Notes: a model not told the origin generated them from the sequence alone. A stretch of 64,000 nt of DNA from RBG-16-66-20 sp036262835 (GCA_036262835.1 DATAID010000003.1:66433-130432), one strand, 5' to 3'. Positions 16,542 to 25,436 are shown, numbered from the stretch's first letter. Translations and numbers: made by a program.

Positions 16542-17314
16542 GACCGCTCGCCGACCTGCGGGGCTCCGGCATCCGCGGACTGCTTTTCGACATCGACGAG
16601 ACGCTCACCACCGAAGGCAAGCTGACGGCGGAGGCTTATGCGGCCATGGAAGCGCTCAAGCGCGCCGGGCGGATCGTCGTGCCGGTCACCGGGCGCGCGG
16701 CGGGCTGGTGCGATCACATCGCGCGCATGTGGCCCGTCGATGCGGTGATCGGCGAGAACGGCGCGTTCTACTTCTGGCTCGGCGAGGGCAAGCTGCAGCG
16801 GCGCTTTCACGACGCCCCGGCGGCGCGGGCGGAAAAGCAGCGGCGGCTGGAGGGCATCGCCCAATCGATCCTCCAGGCCGTGCCCGGTTGCGCGCTTGCC
16901 TCCGACCAGCGCTACCGCGAGACCGATCTCGCCATCGACTACTGCGAAGACGTGCCGGCCCTGCCGCTCGAGGCCGCCGGGCGCATTGCGGCGCTCATGC
17001 GCGCGGCGGGACTGACGGCGCGCATCAGCTCGATCCATGTGAACGGCTGGTTCGGGGATTACGACAAGCTCGCGATGGCGCGCACTTGCCTGCGCGAGCG
17101 CTTCGGCCTCGATCTCGAGACCGCCAATCGCAGCCTCGCCTTCGCGGGCGACTCGCCGAACGACGCGCCGATGTTTGGCTTTTTCGACAATTCCGTGGGC
17201 GTTGCCAACGTGCGGCGCTTCGAGGGCGTGCTCGAGCAGCCGCCCAAGTACGTCACCGGGGCTGCGGCAGGCGCGGGCTTTGCGGAATTGGCCGCGCATC
17301 TGCTCGCCGGATGA
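16538..17314 (+). CDS. HAD-IIB family phosphatase
   Basis: Cytoplasmic HAD-superfamily hydrolase, 258 residues. Motif I is FDIDETLTTEG with the nucleophile and acid aspartates, motif II is VTGRAAGW, and motif IV is AFAGDSPNDAPMFGFF. A type IIB cap sits between, containing SSIHVNGWFGDYDKLAMAR. Such enzymes dephosphorylate sugar or polyol phosphates, including trehalose- or mannosylglycerate-type substrates; the substrate here is unknown. The overlap with glpD suggests co-expression and possibly a three-carbon or sugar phosphate substrate, but that is inference. Confidence 0.82.
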   Translation: MRPLADLRGSGIRGLLFDIDETLTTEGKLTAEAYAAMEALKRAGRIVVPVTGRAAGWCDHIARMWPVDAVIGENGAFYFWLGEGKLQRRFHDAPAARAEKQRRLEGIAQSILQAVPGCALASDQRYRETDLAIDYCEDVPALPLEAAGRIAALMRAAGLTARISSIHVNGWFGDYDKLAMARTCLRERFGLDLETANRSLAFAGDSPNDAPMFGFFDNSVGVANVRRFEGVLEQPPKYVTGAAAGAGFAELAAHLLAG

Positions 17315-17357
17315 GGCAAACTTCCGCCTTCGCAGAGTGAAAGGGTGAAAGGGCACC

Positions 17358-17675
17358 ATGGCGGGCTACCGTCGCCACGTATTCGTCTGTCTCAACGAGC
17401 GCGATCCGGGTGATCCGCGCGGCTGCTGCAAACGGCGCGGCGCCGAGGCAGTGTTCGACACGCTGAAAAAGGGCGCCGGCAAGGCCGGGCTCAAGGACGT
17501 GCGCGTGAATCGCGCAGGCTGCCTCGATCACTGCGAGTTCGGGCCCACGGTCGTGGTCTATCCCGAAGCGGTCTGGTACCACGTTCCGACGGTGGAAGAC
17601 GCTGAAGAGGTCCTGCGCTCCCACATCATCGAAGGAAAGGTGGTCGATCGCCTGCTGATCGACCGGATGGGCTGA
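17358..17675 (+). CDS. Thioredoxin-fold [2Fe-2S] ferredoxin
   Basis: Small soluble iron-sulfur protein, 105 residues, of the Aquifex-type thioredoxin-like [2Fe-2S] ferredoxin family. Cluster cysteines are in VCLNERDPGDPRGCC near residues 11-24 and in AGCLDHCEFGP near 53-60. The TGA at 17673-17675 overlaps the ATG of the CoA-transferase by one base. The redox partner is not evident from context. Start ATG 17358 follows a GAAAGGG site. Confidence 0.85.
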   Translation: MAGYRRHVFVCLNERDPGDPRGCCKRRGAEAVFDTLKKGAGKAGLKDVRVNRAGCLDHCEFGPTVVVYPEAVWYHVPTVEDAEEVLRSHIIEGKVVDRLLIDRMG

Positions 17676-18898
17676 TGGCCGGCCCTCTTTCGCACGTCCG
17701 AGTCCTCGACCTTTCGCGCGTGCTTGCCGCGCCGTGGGCGGGCCAGAACCTCGCCGACCTCGGCGCCGAAGTGATCAAGGTCGAGCGCCCCAGGGTCGGC
17801 GACGATTCGCGCGCCTTCGGTCCGCCGTGGCTCAAGGATGGCCAGGGCCGCGATACCAAGGACTCCGCGTACTTCACTTCGGCGAATCGCGGCAAGAAGT
17901 CGATCACGGTCAATCTCGCCAAGCCCGAGGGGCAGGCGCTCGTGCGCGCGCTCGCCGCGAAGTCCGACGTGCTGCTCGAGAACTACAAGTACGGCGATCT
18001 GAAGCGCTACGGCCTTTCCTACGACGACCTGAAGAAGGACAACCCGGGCCTGATCTACTGCTCGGTCACCGGCTTCGGCCACACCGGTCCTTACCGCGAG
18101 CGCCCCGGGTACGACTTCATGATCCAGGGCATGGGCGGGATGATGAGCGTGACGGGGCTTCCCGACGGCCAGCCCGGCGGCGGCCCGCAGCGCGCTGGCG
18201 TCCCCGTCGCGGACATCATTACCGGCATGTACGCCTCGATCGCGATTTGCGCCGCGCTCGCCCACCGCGCGGTCACGGGCAAGGGCCAGCACCTCGACCT
18301 CGCGCTGCTCGACTCGCAGATCGCGCTGCTCGCCTACCAGAACACGAACTACTTCTCGACCGGCAAAGCGCCCGGCCGCATCGGTAACCTGCACCCCAAC
18401 ATCGTTCCCTATCAGCCGTTCAAGACCAAGGACGGCGAAGTGATCATCGCCTGCGGCAACGACAACCTGTTCGGCAAGTTCTGCGAAGCCGCGGGCGCGC
18501 CCGAGCTCGCGCGCGATGCGCGCTTTGCGACCAACGGCAAGCGGGTCGAGAACCGCGCCGAGATCACGAAGATCGTGCAGGACATTTTCTCGAAGAAGAC
18601 GACCGCCGAATGGCTCGAGCTGCTGGAGGCGGCCGGGGTGCCGAACGGCCCGATCTATGACATCGCCGAGGTATTCGCCGAGCCGCAGGTGAAGGCGCGC
18701 GGCGTGAAAATCGAGCTCGAGCATCCGAGCGCTGGCAAGGTGCCGCTCGTGGCGAGCCCGATGCGCTTCTCGGGCACGCCGCTGGAATACCGGCAGGCGC
18801 CGCCGGTGCTGGGGCAGCACACCGACGAGGTGCTGAAAGGGCTGCTCGGCAAGAGCGACGCGGAGATCCGGGACCTCCGCGCCGCGGGGATTCTCTGA
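17675..18898 (+). CDS. CaiB/BaiF family CoA-transferase
   Basis: Class III (formyl-CoA transferase-like) CoA-transferase, 407 residues, transferring CoA between carboxylic acids. Typical motifs are RVLAAPWAGQNLADLGAEVI at the N-terminus, NRGKKSITVNL, LLENYKYGDLKRYG, and GFGHTGPYRERPGYDFM, in which the aspartate after GY is at the family catalytic position. It is convergent with a Bug receptor gene (four-base gap). Its neighbours (enoyl-CoA hydratase, aldolase, FAD/Fe-S oxidase) suggest degradation of an organic acid, but the actual substrate is not readable. Confidence 0.9.
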   Translation: MAGPLSHVRVLDLSRVLAAPWAGQNLADLGAEVIKVERPRVGDDSRAFGPPWLKDGQGRDTKDSAYFTSANRGKKSITVNLAKPEGQALVRALAAKSDVLLENYKYGDLKRYGLSYDDLKKDNPGLIYCSVTGFGHTGPYRERPGYDFMIQGMGGMMSVTGLPDGQPGGGPQRAGVPVADIITGMYASIAICAALAHRAVTGKGQHLDLALLDSQIALLAYQNTNYFSTGKAPGRIGNLHPNIVPYQPFKTKDGEVIIACGNDNLFGKFCEAAGAPELARDARFATNGKRVENRAEITKIVQDIFSKKTTAEWLELLEAAGVPNGPIYDIAEVFAEPQVKARGVKIELEHPSAGKVPLVASPMRFSGTPLEYRQAPPVLGQHTDEVLKGLLGKSDAEIRDLRAAGIL

Positions 18899-18902
18899 CG
18901 TT

Positions 18903-19865
18903 CTAGTTGTCGATCTTGGCGCCGGCGTCCTTCACTACCTTCGCCCACTTGGTGATCTCGGCGTTGACGAGCTGGCCGAATTTTTCGGGTGTCTCGCCGC
19001 CCACGGTCGCGCCCTGGCTCTCCCACACCGCCTTGAGCTCGGGTGATTGCATGGCCTTGACCGTTTCCTGGTACATCCGGTCAATCGTTTCCTTGGGCGT
19101 CCCCTTGATGCCCCAAAGGGCGTACCAGGTGGTCACCTCATAGCCCGGCAACCCCGCTTCGCGCATCGTCGGCACGTTTGGCGCGGCGAACGAGTGCGTC
19201 GCCGTGGTCACCGCGAGCGGCTTGAGCTTGCCGCCCTTGATCTGCGGGGCGGAGGTGGCCATGCCGTCGAAGGCCATGTCGACTTGGCCCGCGAGCAGGT
19301 CCTGCATCATGGGCCCCGCGCCCTTGTAGGGAACGTGCGTGAGGTTGAGGCCCGTCATGGTCTTGAAGAGCTCGCCCGCGAGATGGTGCGTCGTGCCGTT
19401 GCCGGCCGAGCCGAAATTCAGCTTGCCCGGGTTGGCTTTCGCGTAAGCCATCAGGTCCTTGAGCGAATTGATGCTCGTGTGCTTGGGATGCACGACCACG
19501 ACGTTCGGCACGTAGGCGAGCACCGTGATCGGCACGAAGTCGCGCGTGAGCGAGTACGGCAGCCGCGTGTAGAGGCTCTCGGCGATCGTGTGGTGCACTG
19601 CGCCGAGGAAGAACGTGTAGCCGTCGCCCGGGCGCTTGGCGGCGCTCGCCGCGCCGACCGTGCCGCCGGCCCCGGCGAGGTTCTCGACGATGAACTGCTG
19701 GCCGATGTTTTTGCTCAAGTACACCGAAAGCGGCCGTCCGAAAGCGTCGACGCCGCCCCCGGGCGCGAACGGGTTCACCATCGTCACGGGTTTCGCGGGC
19801 CAGGATTGCGCCTGCGCGGCCGAGGCAACGACAAGCGCAGCCACGGATAAAAGGATTTTCAGCAT
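18903..19865 (-). CDS. Bug/TctC family periplasmic solute receptor
   Basis: Extracytoplasmic solute-binding protein of the tripartite tricarboxylate transporter family, 320 residues. A signal peptide of about 19 residues ends at AAQAQSWP. Family motifs are MVNPFAPGGGVDAFGR, FGSAGNGTTHHLAGE, HVPYKGAGPMMQDL and the C-terminal WAKVVKDAGAKID. ATG 19865 was chosen because of the AAGGGAGAGAAC site and the signal peptide. It is last in a six-gene minus-strand unit. No TctA or TctB membrane component is in the window, so transport or signalling use is uncertain. The ligand is probably a carboxylic acid. Confidence 0.9.
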   Translation of the reverse strand: MLKILLSVAALVVASAAQAQSWPAKPVTMVNPFAPGGGVDAFGRPLSVYLSKNIGQQFIVENLAGAGGTVGAASAAKRPGDGYTFFLGAVHHTIAESLYTRLPYSLTRDFVPITVLAYVPNVVVVHPKHTSINSLKDLMAYAKANPGKLNFGSAGNGTTHHLAGELFKTMTGLNLTHVPYKGAGPMMQDLLAGQVDMAFDGMATSAPQIKGGKLKPLAVTTATHSFAAPNVPTMREAGLPGYEVTTWYALWGIKGTPKETIDRMYQETVKAMQSPELKAVWESQGATVGGETPEKFGQLVNAEITKWAKVVKDAGAKIDN

Positions 19866-19911
19866 GTTCTCTCCCTTGATTTTTTGGCGGCGCATGATAG
19901 CACCGCCCGAG

Positions 19912-20694
19912 CTAGCGCCCGTTGAACTCCGGCTTGCGTTTCGCAAGGAACGCAGCGACGCCCGCGCGGAAGTCCTCGGTGTCGAAACAGGCGTAGCCCT
20001 CGTCGTATTCCGCCTCGCTGAGCGGGCGCGGGTCGAGCAGCCGGCGCACGAATTTCTTGTGCCAGCGCGCGACCAGCGGCGCACCCTCGGCGATGCGCCG
20101 CGCGGTCGCATACGCCTCGGCCACCACGTCCGCGTCGGCGACCACGCGTGAGACGAGCCCTTTCTCGTACGCTTCCTTCGAATCCCAGATCCGGCCCTCG
20201 AGCAGAAGCTCGAGCGAGGCGGCCGGGCCGATCACGCGCATCATCGAGCGCAGCTCGTCGTAGGACTCCGTCAACCCGAGGTTCTTGACCGGCACGCCGA
20301 AGCGCGCGGAGGCGTTCGCGATCCGCAGGTCGCATTGCGAGGCGATAAGGAGGCCCCCGCCGACGCAGGCGCCCTGAATCAGGGCCACAGTCGGGTGGCG
20401 GCATTCGGCGACCGCGCCCAGCTGGCCGATGCCGCCGCGGCTGTAGGCCCTGGCCTGCGCCGAATTCGCGCGCTCGGCGTGGAACTCGGCGATGTCGGCG
20501 CCCGCCGCAAACGCTTTGTCGCCCGCGCCGCGCAGCACGATGCAGCGCACCGAATCGTCGGCGGACAGCGATTGCATCGCCGCGCCAAGCTGCGCCCACA
20601 TGTTCTTGTCGAGCGCGTTCAGCCGCCCGGGGCTGGAAAGCATGACGGTGCAGATCGCGCCGTCGCGCTCGAGGAGGACGGTGCCGCCGGCCAT
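19912..20694 (-). CDS. Enoyl-CoA hydratase/isomerase family protein
   Basis: Crotonase-fold protein, 260 residues, probably acting on an acyl-CoA. The oxyanion-hole regions are DKAFAAGADIAEFH and GACVGGGLLIASQCDL. Of the two glutamates used by classical hydratases, the second is kept (Glu162 in LELLLEG), but the position of the first appears to hold Val136 in FGVPVKNLG. The enzyme may therefore be an isomerase, a lyase or another crotonase variant rather than a true hydratase. It overlaps the upstream Bug gene by one base and has the normal family length. Confidence 0.85.
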   Translation of the reverse strand: MAGGTVLLERDGAICTVMLSSPGRLNALDKNMWAQLGAAMQSLSADDSVRCIVLRGAGDKAFAAGADIAEFHAERANSAQARAYSRGGIGQLGAVAECRHPTVALIQGACVGGGLLIASQCDLRIANASARFGVPVKNLGLTESYDELRSMMRVIGPAASLELLLEGRIWDSKEAYEKGLVSRVVADADVVAEAYATARRIAEGAPLVARWHKKFVRRLLDPRPLSEAEYDEGYACFDTEDFRAGVAAFLAKRKPEFNGR

Positions 20695-21665
20695 TACTCG
20701 ACCCTGACGCCCGTATCCTTGATGAGCTTCGCGTACTTCGTCACCTCGGCTTTCATGTAGCCCTCGAATTCGGCCGCGCTTTGCTCGCGCAGCTGCGTGC
20801 CCACCGACTCGAGGCGCTGGCGCACCTCGGGCACCTGCATCGCTTTATTGATGTCGGCGTTGAGCTTGGCGACGATTTCGCGCGACGTGCCGGCCGGCGC
20901 CATGACGCCGTACCAGTTGGAGACATCGAAGCCGACAATGCCCTCTTCCTGGAAGGTCGGCACGTCCGGAAGCTGCGGCAGGCGCTTCGGCGTCGAGATC
21001 GCCAGGCCGCGCAGCTTGCCGGCCTGAATGTGCGGCAGCACCGGCGGCATGGTGTCGAAGTTCATCGCCACGACGCCCGCGAGCAGGTCCTTGATCGCAT
21101 CGCCGCTCCCCTTGTAGGGCACATGCACGATGCTCGTGCCGGTGAGCTGCTTGAACATTTCGCCGGCGAGGTGCTGCGTGCTGCCGTTGCCCGAGGAGGC
21201 GTAGTTGAGCTGGCCCGGCTTGGCCCTGAGGATCGCAACCAGCTCCTTCACCGTTTTCACGCCGACCGACGGATGCACCGCAAGCACGTTCGGCACGTAA
21301 CCGACGTAGGCGACGGCGCTGAAGTCCTTGATCGCGTTGTAGGGAAGCTTGGCGAAGAGGTTCGGCGCGATCGCATGCGAATTGACGTGACCCATGATCA
21401 GCGTGTAGCCGTCGGGGGCGCTCTTCGCGACCACATCGGCGCCGATCGTGCCGGTCGCGCCGGCGCGGTTTTCGACGGTGACCGCCTGCCCCCACCACTC
21501 GGTGAGCTTTTGCGAGATCACGCGCGCGACGACGTCGGTGCCGCCACCCGGCGGAAAGCCCACGATCATGCGCACGGGCTTCGACGGATAGGCCTGTGCG
21601 AAGCAAGTGCCGGACAGAAGGGCGAGCGCGAGGGCGCACGCGCGGCGGTAGAAGCGAAGCGACAT
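20694..21665 (-). CDS. Bug/TctC family periplasmic solute receptor
   Basis: Second receptor of this type, 323 residues, with a signal peptide cleaved near CFAQAYPSKP. Motifs are MIVGFPPGGGTDVVARVI, NYASSGNGSTQHLAGEMF and HVPYKGSGDAIKDLLAG. It lies between the class II aldolase gene and the hydratase, overlapping the latter by one base. The sequence is clearly different from the other two receptors in the cluster, so it is not a recent tandem duplicate. Ligand unknown. Confidence 0.9.
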   Translation of the reverse strand: MSLRFYRRACALALALLSGTCFAQAYPSKPVRMIVGFPPGGGTDVVARVISQKLTEWWGQAVTVENRAGATGTIGADVVAKSAPDGYTLIMGHVNSHAIAPNLFAKLPYNAIKDFSAVAYVGYVPNVLAVHPSVGVKTVKELVAILRAKPGQLNYASSGNGSTQHLAGEMFKQLTGTSIVHVPYKGSGDAIKDLLAGVVAMNFDTMPPVLPHIQAGKLRGLAISTPKRLPQLPDVPTFQEEGIVGFDVSNWYGVMAPAGTSREIVAKLNADINKAMQVPEVRQRLESVGTQLREQSAAEFEGYMKAEVTKYAKLIKDTGVRVE

Positions 21666-21689
21666 TCTTTTCTCCTGGGCGTTTTTTTG

Positions 21690-22475
21690 TTAGCTCAACA
21701 CGTCCTGCGATTGTCGCAGGACCCGGCGCGCGTAGTAGCAGAACACGGCGTCCACGTACTTGGGCTTCAGGCGATAGTCGTGCGCCTCCTTGATGCACTC
21801 GGGCCGGACCGCCTTGATGGTGCCCGCCGCACGCGCCATGAGCTGCAGCTTGGCCGCGCGCTCTATGAAGATGCTGAGCATGGTGGCCTCCTCGATCGTC
21901 TTGCAGGCGGCGAGCTGGCCGTGATGCGCGAGCAGGATCGAGCGCTTCTCGCCGAGCGCCTCGGAGATGAGGCGGCCTTCCTCGTCGCCGATCGGCACGC
22001 CCGGATACTCGGGAAGATAGGCGCAGTCCTCGTGGAACATCGAGGTATCCATGTGCGCCGCGACAAGCGGCTCGCCGATCATCGAGAGCGCGGAGCAGTG
22101 CGGCGGGTGCGTGTGGACGATCGCGTTCACCGCCGGGCGGTGCTCGTAGATCCACAGGTGGAAGCGGTTCGAGGGATTGGGCATGCCCTCGCCTTCCAGG
22201 ATGTTGAGGTCGCCATCCACCCGCACGATATTGCTCGTGCGCGCCTCGTCGAAGCCCAGGCCGAAGCTGAGCATCCAGTACGTCCCGGGCTCGTCGGCGC
22301 GCGCCGTGATCTGCCCTGCGAGCGCGGATTCGTGCCCCTCGGCCTCGAGGATGCGGCAGGCGAGCGCCACTTTGGTGCGCAGGGGCCAAGCCGGCGTCAG
22401 CAGGTTGGCCTCCATGCGCTCGCTGGTCTGCTGGTGGTAGAAGCTCTTGTCGCGCGCGCGCTCTTCGATCTTCAT
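21690..22475 (-). CDS. Class II aldolase/adducin family protein
   Basis: Zinc-dependent aldolase-fold protein, 261 residues, of the fuculose-phosphate aldolase/adducin family. Metal-binding histidines are visible in VHTHPPHCSALS and in LLAHHGQLAA; the acidic residue in the intervening segment MFHEDCAYLPEYPG may complete the site. ATG 22475 is favoured because upstream residues are unlike the family. There is no signal peptide. In this operon it probably cleaves or decarboxylates a hydroxy acid, but no specific substrate can be assigned. Confidence 0.85.
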   Translation of the reverse strand: MKIEERARDKSFYHQQTSERMEANLLTPAWPLRTKVALACRILEAEGHESALAGQITARADEPGTYWMLSFGLGFDEARTSNIVRVDGDLNILEGEGMPNPSNRFHLWIYEHRPAVNAIVHTHPPHCSALSMIGEPLVAAHMDTSMFHEDCAYLPEYPGVPIGDEEGRLISEALGEKRSILLAHHGQLAACKTIEEATMLSIFIERAAKLQLMARAAGTIKAVRPECIKEAHDYRLKPKYVDAVFCYYARRVLRQSQDVLS

Positions 22476-22489
22476 GGCGTCTCCGGTTT

Positions 22490-23470
22490 TCAGTCGATCT
22501 TCGCGCCCGAGGCCTTGACGACCCTCGCCCACTTCGCGATCTCGGCGCGCACGAACTCCGCCGACTGCTCGGGGTTCAGCTCGCGCGTCTCGGCGCCCTG
22601 CAGCGCGAATTTCTGGCGGATCTCCGGATCGGCGATCGCCTTGGCGAGGTCCGCGTAGATGCGCGCGACGACCTCTTTCGGCGTGCCGGCCGGGGCGTAG
22701 AGGCCGTACCAGTTTTCCGACAGGATCCCCGGATAGCCCGCCTGCGCGAGCGTCGGCACTTCGGGCAGGATGGCGATGCGCGCGGGGCTCGCGACCGCAA
22801 GCCCTCGCAGCTTGCCGCTCTTGATGTGCGGCGAGACCGTGAGCGAGGTTTCGAAGGCCATCGTCACCTGCCCGCCGACGAGCGCGGCCATCGCCGGCGC
22901 GCCGCCCTTGTAGGGCACGTGCACGATGTCGATGCCCGCCGCACCTTTGAACATTTCACCGGTGAGATGGAACACGGTGCCGTTTCCGGCCGAAGCCATC
23001 GTCAGCTTGCCGGGGGAGGTCTTGGCGAGCGCGACCAACTCCGCCACCGACCGGGCCGGCACCGAGGCCTCGACCGCCATCACGACCGGCAGCGACGCCG
23101 CAATCGAGATCGGCACGAAATCCTTTTCGGTGTCGTAGCCAAGCTTCGGATAGATGCTCGGATTGATCGCGTGCGCGGCCGGCGCGAAAAGCAGGGTATA
23201 GCCGTCGCCCGCCGCCTTGGCGACGATCTCGGTGCCGATCGTTCCGCCCGCGCCGGGGCGGTTGTCGACGACCACCGGCTGGCCGAGGGAATCGGAGAGC
23301 CGTGTGGCGAGAATGCGCGAGAGAGCGTCGGTGCCCGCCCCCGGCGAGAAGGGCACCACGAGGCGAATGGACCGGCTCGGCCAGGATTGCGCAAGCGCAT
23401 GGCCCGGCGCGAGCGCGCCAAGCGCGAGGAGAAGTCCGAGGGTTTTCAGCAGGGCGCGCATCGTGCTCAT
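22490..23470 (-). CDS. Bug/TctC family periplasmic solute receptor
   Basis: Third receptor of the cluster, 326 residues. A signal peptide ends near GHALAQSWP. Motifs are LVVPFSPGAGTDALSRIL, TMASAGNGTVFHLTGEMF and HVPYKGGAPAMAALVGG, and the C-terminal end is WARVVKASGAKID. The start ATG 23470 overlaps the stop of the aminotransferase as ATGA; a second ATG three codons on is possible. Ligand unknown. Confidence 0.9.
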   Translation of the reverse strand: MSTMRALLKTLGLLLALGALAPGHALAQSWPSRSIRLVVPFSPGAGTDALSRILATRLSDSLGQPVVVDNRPGAGGTIGTEIVAKAAGDGYTLLFAPAAHAINPSIYPKLGYDTEKDFVPISIAASLPVVMAVEASVPARSVAELVALAKTSPGKLTMASAGNGTVFHLTGEMFKGAAGIDIVHVPYKGGAPAMAALVGGQVTMAFETSLTVSPHIKSGKLRGLAVASPARIAILPEVPTLAQAGYPGILSENWYGLYAPAGTPKEVVARIYADLAKAIADPEIRQKFALQGAETRELNPEQSAEFVRAEIAKWARVVKASGAKID

Positions 23471-24663
23471 GCCGCCGCGCGGGCCGGCGATCGGCGGCAT
23501 TCGGCGAGATAGTCCATCGCGGCCTGCACGCCGGCGCGCTTCACCGGCACGCCGGCGAGCTCCAGGCCCATCTCGCAGCCGGCGAGCGTTCCCATGAGGG
23601 CGAGATCGTTGAAATCGCCGAGGTGGCCGATGCGGAAGACCTTGCCGGCGAGCCTGGTCAACCCGGTGCCGAGCGAAAGATCGAAATTTTCCAGAATCAC
23701 CTTGCGCGCTTTGTCGGCATCGTGCCCCGGCGGCATCATCACCGCGGTGAGCGAGGCCGAGTATTCGGCCGGATTTTTTGCGAGCACTTCGAGCCCCCAG
23801 GCGCGCACGGCGCGCCGCGTCGCTTCGGCGTGGCGCTGGTGCCGCGCGAAGACGTTGTCGAGCCCTTCTTCCTCGAGAAGCATTTTCAGCGCTTCGCGCA
23901 AGCCATAGAGCAGGTTCGTCGCGGGCGTGTACGGGAAATAGCCGTCCTTGTTGGCGGCGATCATGTCCGCCCAATCCCAGAAGCTGCGCGGCAGCTTCGC
24001 GCTCTTGCCGGCGGCAAGCGCCTTGGCGGACACCGCGTTGAACGAGAGCCCCGGCGGGAGCATCAAGCCCTTTTGCGAGCCGCCCACGGTGACGTCGACG
24101 CCCCACTCGTCGTGCCGGTAATCGATCGAGCCGAGCGAGGAGATCGTGTCGGCCATGAGAAGCGCGGGGTGCTTCGCTGCATCGATCGCGCGCCGGACTT
24201 CGCCCACCCGCGAAACGACGCCGGTCGAGGTTTCGTTGTGCACCACGCATACCGCCTTGATGCGATGCGCCTTGTCTTCGCGCAACTTGGCCTCGATCGC
24301 CTGCGCGTCCGCGCCGGTGCGCCAATCGCCCGGAATGAACTCGGGCGCCAGGCCGAGGCGCAGCGCCATCTTCTGCCAGAGCGTCGCGAAATGGCCCGTC
24401 TCGTACATGAGGATCGCATCGCCGGGCGAAAGCGTATTGACGAGCGCTGCTTCCCACGCCCCGGTGCCGGAGGCGGGATAGATGACCACGGGGCTCGTCG
24501 TCTTGAACATGCGCTTCATGCCCGCGAGCACTTCCTTGCCGAGCACGGCGAACTCGGGGCCGCGGTGGTCCATGGTCGGGAAGTCAATCGCGCGCAGCAC
24601 GCGATCCGGCACGTTGGTCGGACCCGGGATTTGCAGGAAATGGCGGCCGGCGTTGCGGGGCAT
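23467..24663 (-). CDS. Class V aminotransferase, serine-glyoxylate type
   Basis: PLP-dependent aminotransferase, 398 residues, resembling serine-glyoxylate/alanine-glyoxylate aminotransferases (SgaA/AGXT). The N-terminal motif is FLQIPGPTNVPDRVLRAID, then MDHRGPEF and YPASGTGAWEAALVN. The PLP lysine is Lys198 in VGGSQKGLMLPPG. ATG 24663 has a perfect GGAGGAGGT site just upstream. It is the first gene of the minus-strand catabolic unit and divergent from a GntR regulator. It would convert glyoxylate or a related oxo acid to an amino acid, which fits an island containing a glycolate-oxidase-like enzyme. Confidence 0.9.
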   Translation of the reverse strand: MPRNAGRHFLQIPGPTNVPDRVLRAIDFPTMDHRGPEFAVLGKEVLAGMKRMFKTTSPVVIYPASGTGAWEAALVNTLSPGDAILMYETGHFATLWQKMALRLGLAPEFIPGDWRTGADAQAIEAKLREDKAHRIKAVCVVHNETSTGVVSRVGEVRRAIDAAKHPALLMADTISSLGSIDYRHDEWGVDVTVGGSQKGLMLPPGLSFNAVSAKALAAGKSAKLPRSFWDWADMIAANKDGYFPYTPATNLLYGLREALKMLLEEEGLDNVFARHQRHAEATRRAVRAWGLEVLAKNPAEYSASLTAVMMPPGHDADKARKVILENFDLSLGTGLTRLAGKVFRIGHLGDFNDLALMGTLAGCEMGLELAGVPVKRAGVQAAMDYLAECRRSPARAAA

Positions 24664-24676
24664 AACAACCTCCTCC

Positions 24677-24687
24677 TTTGTATGCAA
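24677..24687. promoter_or_regulatory. Possible GntR half-site pair upstream of the aminotransferase gene
   Basis: TTTGTATGCAA lies 14 bases upstream of the aminotransferase start. It combines the same TTTGTAT and ATGCAAA half-sites as the larger dyad at 24738-24760. Proposed as a second binding site of the adjacent GntR regulator; inferred only from the repeated motif. Confidence 0.4.
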
Positions 24688-24737
24688 TCCTGGCGCCCGC
24701 CCGGACTTCTTGGTCACGGCTTGCACCCAGGCCAACT

Positions 24738-24760
24738 ATTTTGTATTCTGCATGCAAAAT
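24738..24760. promoter_or_regulatory. 23-bp dyad operator overlapping the gntR start
   Basis: A near-perfect palindrome with arms ATTTTG and CAAAAT; nine of eleven base pairs match across the centre. It contains a -10-like TATTCT at 24744-24749 (with TTGCAC at 24721-24726 as a weak -35, spacer 17) and runs into the ATG at 24759. It probably is the operator through which the GntR protein represses itself and the divergent operon. Confidence 0.5.
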
Positions 24761-25436
24761 GGAACTGGCACAAGAGACAGGTCCCATCCTGCGGCGGCCG
24801 CTCCACGAGGAGGCGACCGACCGGCTGCGAGACCTGATCGTACAGGGGCGGCTGGCGCCCGGGGCACGTTTGAATGAGCGGTTGCTCACGGCCCAGTTGG
24901 GCGTCTCGCGCACGCCCTTGCGCGAGGCGTTCAAGGTGCTCGCCACCGAGGGACTCGTCGAGCTGCTGCCGAACCGCGGCGCGATCGTTTCGCCGATCGA
25001 CGCCGAGCGGCTGCGAGAGACGCTCGCGGTGATGGGCGTGCTCGAAGGGCTGGCCGGCGAGCTCGCCTGCCGCAACGCGACCGAGGCGCAATTGAACGAG
25101 ATCCGCGCGCTCCACTACGAGATGCTCGCCTGCCACGCGCGCGGCGATCTGGCCGGCTACTTCAAGTTCAACCAGGCGATTCACCTGAAGCTCGTCAAGT
25201 ACTCGGGCAACGCGACGCTTTACAACGCCTACCGCCAGCTGAACGGCACCATCCGTCGCGCGCGCTACATGGCCAACCTCTCGCAGGAGCGCTGGGACGA
25301 AGCCGTGCGCGAGCACGAGGAGATCCTCGCTGTGCTCGGCGCGCGCGACGTGAAGCGAATCAAGGTCCTGCTGACCGACCATCTAACGCACAAGCTCGCC
25401 AGCGTCGTGGGCGAGCTGAAAGCCGAGGACCGTTGA
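24759..25436 (+). CDS. GntR-family regulator with FCD domain
   Basis: Transcriptional repressor of 225 residues. It has an N-terminal winged helix (LHEEATDRLRDLIVQGRLAPG ... LGVSRTPLREAFKVLA) and a C-terminal all-helical FCD ligand domain with metal-type histidines in FNQAIHLKLV and VREHEEILAVL. ATG 24759 has no ribosome site and may be read from a leaderless message; a TTG at 24678 would add 27 unlikely residues. The stop overlaps the TTG start of the FAD/Fe-S oxidase, so regulator and oxidase form one unit divergent from the aminotransferase operon. Its effector is probably a hydroxy or oxo acid of the pathway. Confidence 0.88.
   Translation: MELAQETGPILRRPLHEEATDRLRDLIVQGRLAPGARLNERLLTAQLGVSRTPLREAFKVLATEGLVELLPNRGAIVSPIDAERLRETLAVMGVLEGLAGELACRNATEAQLNEIRALHYEMLACHARGDLAGYFKFNQAIHLKLVKYSGNATLYNAYRQLNGTIRRARYMANLSQERWDEAVREHEEILAVLGARDVKRIKVLLTDHLTHKLASVVGELKAEDR

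Noticed and set aside
18903..23470. Three Bug genes as a recent tandem duplication
   Set aside because: The three proteins share only family motifs and differ in most positions, and other genes are interspersed.
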